Source: Paracoccus denitrificans
Lineage (GTDB): Bacteria; Pseudomonadota; Alphaproteobacteria; Rhodobacterales; Rhodobacteraceae
Length of the DNA: 64,000 bases
Assembly: GCA_003240735.1 (NCBI GenBank)
Contig: QFNE01000004.1
Coordinates: 186,001 to 250,000 of the forward strand
Direction of reading: 5' to 3'
The position numbers were made by a program, and so were the translations under genes. This document shows positions 61,481 through 64,000 of the stretch, in pieces. The number at the start of each line of letters is the position of its first letter. The stretch's first letter is position 1. Below the pieces are notes generated by a model. It saw only the letters and a program-made list of their open reading frames with translations. It did not search any database and was not told where the DNA came from.

Positions 61481-62743
61481 ATGGCAGACCACCAACATCA
61501 ATCCACCGCCGAACCGAAGTGGAGCCTTATCGGCCCCGGCCTTGTCGTGGCGGCAACAGGGGTCGGCGCGGCCGATTTGATCGCGACCACCGTGGCGGGC
61601 AGCAAGTATGGCTATGCCCTGCTGTGGGCGGTCATTGCGGGCTGCATCATGAAGGTCGTCCTTGTCGAAGGGGCAGGGCGATACACGCTGGCAACCGACA
61701 AGACCATCTTCGAGGGATGGAGCAGTCTGGGTCGCTGGACGCACTGGTATTTCGGCCCCTACATCGTGATCTGGGGCTTCGTTTACGGGGCGGCCGCGAT
61801 GGCCGGCACGGGACTTGCCCTCTACTCGCTGTTCCCCCTGATCGGTGTGCCGATCTGGGGCATGGCGTCGGGGCTTGCCGGCCTCGCACTGGTCTGGTCC
61901 GGTCGATACGACCTGTTCGAACGGGTGCTGACGGTCATGGTGATCATGATGTTCGTCACGATCATTCTGGCCGCGGCATTCACGCTGCCAAACTTGGGTG
62001 AAATCTTTGCGGGTCTTGTGCCCCATATCCCCGACGGCGCGCTGATCAACGTCCTGAGCGTCGCGGGCGGCGTCGGCGGCACGATCACGCTGGCAGCCTA
62101 TGGCTACTGGATGCGCGAAAAAGGCTGGAGCGGGCCGCGCTTCATGCGGGTCATGCGCATCGACAACGGCATCGCCTATCTGATGACCGGCATCTTCGTC
62201 GTGGCGACCCTGATCGTCGGGGCCGAGCTGCTGTATTCTGCCGGCATCGCCATCGGCGGTGGCGATCAGGGCATGGTCGATCTGGCCCGGGTCCTGGGCG
62301 AACGCTACGGCGTCTGGATGTCCAAGGTGTTCCTGGTCGGCTTCTTTGCCGCATCGATGAGCTCGCTCATCGGGGTGTGGAACGGTGTCAGCCTGATGTT
62401 TGCCGACTTCTTCGGTCACGTCACCGGCAAGGAAGCCAATCACCCCGATCGCCTGTCGGGCGGGCGCTACTACAAGTTCTACATCTTCTGGCTGACGATC
62501 CCGCCGATGATCATGCTGTTCCTGGGACAGCCGGTCTATCTGATCCTCGCCTATGGCGTGCTGGGATCTTTGTTCATGCCGTTCATGGCGGTGACGCTGC
62601 TGTGGATATTGAACACCGACCGGGTGCCGCGTCAGTGGCGCAATGGGATGCTGACGAACATCCTGCTGACGCTGTGCGCGCTGGCGTTCATCGCCCTGGC
62701 TGGGAACGAGGTCTATACCCGTCTGGCTCGCCTGTTCGTCTGA
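61481..62743 (+). CDS. Nramp-related divalent metal transporter-like protein
   Basis: The product is 420 aa from the ATG at 61481, with GGAGGAAG 2-9 nt upstream. It has about eleven hydrophobic helices and the overall Nramp pattern (GPGLVVAATGVGAAD in TM1 at 18-32; GGVGGTITLAAYGYW in TM6 at about 196-210). The metal-binding DPGN of TM1 and the MPH of TM6 in classic MntH are absent (GVGAAD; no Met-Pro-His). It therefore belongs to a divergent Nramp clade; the transported ion is uncertain. It lies between the enoyl-CoA hydratase and rpsT. Confidence 0.88.
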   Translation: MADHQHQSTAEPKWSLIGPGLVVAATGVGAADLIATTVAGSKYGYALLWAVIAGCIMKVVLVEGAGRYTLATDKTIFEGWSSLGRWTHWYFGPYIVIWGFVYGAAAMAGTGLALYSLFPLIGVPIWGMASGLAGLALVWSGRYDLFERVLTVMVIMMFVTIILAAAFTLPNLGEIFAGLVPHIPDGALINVLSVAGGVGGTITLAAYGYWMREKGWSGPRFMRVMRIDNGIAYLMTGIFVVATLIVGAELLYSAGIAIGGGDQGMVDLARVLGERYGVWMSKVFLVGFFAASMSSLIGVWNGVSLMFADFFGHVTGKEANHPDRLSGGRYYKFYIFWLTIPPMIMLFLGQPVYLILAYGVLGSLFMPFMAVTLLWILNTDRVPRQWRNGMLTNILLTLCALAFIALAGNEVYTRLARLFV

Positions 62744-62754
62744 GGCCGGACCAT

Positions 62755-62774
62755 GTCCGGGGTCCGCCCCGGAC
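62755..62774 (+). terminator. Hairpin after the Nramp-like gene
   Basis: GTCCGGGG-TCCG-CCCCGGAC, 8-bp perfect stem with a 4-nt loop, 11 nt after the stop. No U-tract follows, so it may be a rho-dependent or 3'-stabilising structure. Confidence 0.4.
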
Positions 62775-62798
62775 CGACAAAAGAATCAGCTGCGCCGG

Positions 62799-62827
62799 TT
62801 GACAGCTTGGCGCGGCCCTCATAGAAG
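62799..62827 (+). promoter_or_regulatory. rpsT promoter
   Basis: TTGACA (62799-62804), a 17-nt spacer and TAGAAG (62822-62827). It predicts a start near 62834 and a ~45-nt leader before rpsT. Confidence 0.75.
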
Positions 62828-62877
62828 CACGGCTTCAAGAATTTCCATCCGAAAACCAGCCGGAACCGTATATATAC

Positions 62878-63147
62878 ATGGCAAACTCGCCCCAATCAGA
62901 AAAACGCGCGCGCCAGACTGAGCGCCGCACCGAAATCAACAAAGCTCGCCGTTCGCGCATCCGCACCTTCCTGCGGAAAGTCGAAGAGGCGATCGCCGGT
63001 GGCGACGCGACCGTCGCAGCCGACGCGCTGAAGTCCGCGCAGCCGGAACTGATGCGTGGCGTCACCAAGGGTGTCGTCCACAAGAACACCGCTTCGCGCA
63101 AGATCTCGCGCCTCGCAGCCCGCGTCAAAGCGCTGTCGGCTGCCTGA
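62878..63147 (+). CDS. rpsT: 30S ribosomal protein S20
   Basis: The product is 89 aa, highly basic and helical. MANSPQSEKRARQTERRTEINKARRSRI is the usual S20 opening; HKNTASRKISRLAARVKAL is the C-terminal helix. S20 binds 16S rRNA early in 30S assembly. It is transcribed alone from a strong promoter, with a terminator at 63211-63240. dnaA lies about 500 bp downstream. Confidence 0.98.
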   Translation: MANSPQSEKRARQTERRTEINKARRSRIRTFLRKVEEAIAGGDATVAADALKSAQPELMRGVTKGVVHKNTASRKISRLAARVKALSAA

Positions 63148-63162
63148 TCAAGGGCTGGCCAA

Positions 63163-63180
63163 CGGGTGATTCGTCACCCG
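63163..63180 (+). terminator. UUCG-tetraloop hairpin after rpsT
   Basis: CGGGTGA-TTCG-TCACCCG (7-bp perfect stem, very stable UUCG loop), 15 nt after the stop. It may protect the rpsT 3' end before the true terminator. Confidence 0.55.
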
Positions 63181-63210
63181 GGCCACCCTATCTCCGGTCT
63201 GGTTTTTAGA

Positions 63211-63240
63211 AAGGGTGCGTCTTCGGGACGCGCCCTTTTC
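63211..63240 (+). terminator. Rho-independent terminator of rpsT
   Basis: AAGGGTGCGTC pairs with GACGCGCCCTT (11 bp, one G-U, loop TTCGG) and runs into TTTTC. Confidence 0.9.
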
Positions 63241-63655
63241 TGCTGTCCGGTTGGCTGGTTTTAGGACGTTTTTCCCCGATGCCACAGTGGCCCGGATTCG
63301 TTCCGACAATCTCGCTGTCAAGCAAGAGAATCGATTGCAGGGCGGTTGGCCAACCCGCTAGCTTGGTGCTTGCGATTCATCTCGCACCTGGGGGACACCC
63401 TGTTTCGGACCGGCCTGCCAGCCGCAACCGGGACAGACGGCAAACACGCCAAATATGCGTGTGCGCAGGGAAATTCGTGGACAGCGGCTGCCACCGCCAC
63501 CCGATTTCCCGTCCGGATGACATACACGGGCACAGCCCCGTTCGCTGACGCGTCTGCGCGATCGGCTGTGTGTTTTTCGCCCCGATCCGGTGCCTGTGAA
63601 TTGCATCAAGGTCCGCCATGTTCCGTGGCGGAGATGTGCAGCAAGGGGACTGGTC
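63241..63655. other. 415-bp non-coding region upstream of dnaA
   Basis: There is no plausible gene; it presumably holds the dnaA promoter and leader. No TTATCCACA boxes and no AT-rich stretch were seen, so it does not look like oriC, which in this group is commonly elsewhere. A perfect inverted repeat lies at 63612-63632, listed separately. Confidence 0.5.
63612..63632 (+). promoter_or_regulatory. Inverted repeat in the dnaA leader
   Basis: TCCGCCA (63612-63618), a 7-nt loop and TGGCGGA (63626-63632), perfect 7 bp, ending 23 nt before the dnaA start and upstream of the AAGGGG Shine-Dalgarno. It could be a translational control hairpin or an operator. Confidence 0.45.
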
Positions 63656-64000
63656 ATGGACGGTATCTGGGGACAGGCGCGGGGCGATCTGGAGCGGGTC
63701 ATTGGCGCGAATGCCTATACCACGTGGATCAAACCCTTGCGGCTGACGGGCGTGCGCGACGGCATCGCCGAAATCGCCAGCCCGACAAAGTTCCTGTCCG
63801 ACTGGGTGTCGCGCCATTATGCCCGTCCGATCCTTGACGCCCTGACCGCGCACGGCGAACCGGTCGAACGCCTGACCTTCCGGGTCGAAGCCACGGCCCC
63901 CGCGACCGCACGTCAGGTGGCAGGCGTTCCGGCATCTGCACCCGCGGACGTGACCGCCGCACCGCGCCCCGCCTCATACCGTCAGACCGGCCTGCGCGCC
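63656..64000 (+). CDS. dnaA: Chromosomal replication initiator protein DnaA (5' part only)
   Basis: 115 codons are present and the gene runs off the right edge. MDGIWGQARGDLERVIGANAYTTWIKPL, then IASPTKFLSDWVSRHYARPIL, are domain I of DnaA (W-x2-PL and DWV-x2-Y as in E. coli). The Ala/Pro-rich stretch that follows (ATAPATARQVAGVPASAPAD) is the flexible domain II. The AAA+ and DNA-binding domains are outside the window. AAGGGG lies 7 nt before the ATG. It is on the same strand as rpsT. Confidence 0.95.
   Translation, partial: MDGIWGQARGDLERVIGANAYTTWIKPLRLTGVRDGIAEIASPTKFLSDWVSRHYARPILDALTAHGEPVERLTFRVEATAPATARQVAGVPASAPADVTAAPRPASYRQTGLRA

Noticed and set aside
63241..63655. Possible oriC next to dnaA
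   Set aside because: No DnaA boxes or AT-rich unwinding region could be seen.

Overview
The window is chromosomal DNA of an alphaproteobacterium, most likely a member of the Rhodobacteraceae (roseobacter/Paracoccus-type). Support: GC-rich, tightly packed genes; an imuA-imuB-dnaE2 mutasome operon preceded by a LexA box of the alphaproteobacterial GAAC-N7-GAAC class; a hemD - mitofilin-like (Mic60) - HemY cluster; a heterotetrameric sarcosine oxidase; and the order ubiB-ubiE / mutM-enoyl-CoA hydratase ... rpsT-dnaA. I see no insertion sequences, prophage, CRISPR array or rRNA operon. One tRNA, tRNA-Thr(CGT), is present.

Layout. 1-5.8 kb (mostly minus): 5' end of ettA, a sulfotransferase, rimO, a ClpP-like lipoprotein, an atypical L,D-transpeptidase and a two-gene ABC-2 exporter. 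6.1-11.5 kb: SOS mutasome imuA-imuB-dnaE2, then a 5 x 11-bp GTGCATG repeat and tRNA-Thr. 11.7-16 kb (minus): hemD, Mic60-like, HemY. 16-22.4 kb (plus): tsaD, gpsA, YciI-like, EVE protein, ABC exporter, zapE and a secreted protein. 22.4-24.7 kb (minus): accD-folC. 24.8-29.3 kb (plus): cardiolipin synthase, ilvD and two unrecognised genes. 29.3-30.8 kb (minus): GNAT acetyltransferase and a CinA/MoaB-like protein. 30.9 kb: map. 31.7-33.4 kb (minus): ccmI-ruvX. 33.6-39.2 kb (plus): sarcosine oxidase soxB-(orf99)-soxD-soxA-soxG. 39.2-40.9 kb (minus): rarD and sodB.

41-44.7 kb (plus): YfgM-like, bamB, der, the same order as in gammaproteobacteria. 44.7-47.3 kb (minus): a membrane protein, serS and a thioredoxin-like protein. 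47.4-49.6 kb (plus): ada, rpmB and a PCuAC copper chaperone. 49.6-52.5 kb (minus): copA and a GDSL esterase. 52.9-56.1 kb (plus): L,D-transpeptidase, mnmH and an FAD/NAD(P)-binding protein. 56.2-57.3 kb: Rrf2 (minus) and Lrp/AsnC (plus) regulators. 57.3-59.6 kb (minus): ubiE-ubiB. 59.7-64 kb (plus): mutM, enoyl-CoA hydratase, an Nramp-like transporter, rpsT and the 5' end of dnaA.

Most genes are core housekeeping: translation and tRNA modification, haem and cytochrome c maturation, ubiquinone, phospholipid and amino-acid synthesis, DNA repair and outer-membrane assembly. The most notable non-coding signals are the GTGCATG repeat after dnaE2, a LexA operator overlapping the imuA promoter -10, and GC-rich inverted repeats lacking U-tracts that contain or flank the stop codons of several convergent gene pairs. 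Also notable are a terminator-like hairpin inside the sarcosine oxidase cluster and structured leaders in front of rpmB and dnaA. Everything here was read by eye; no database search was run.
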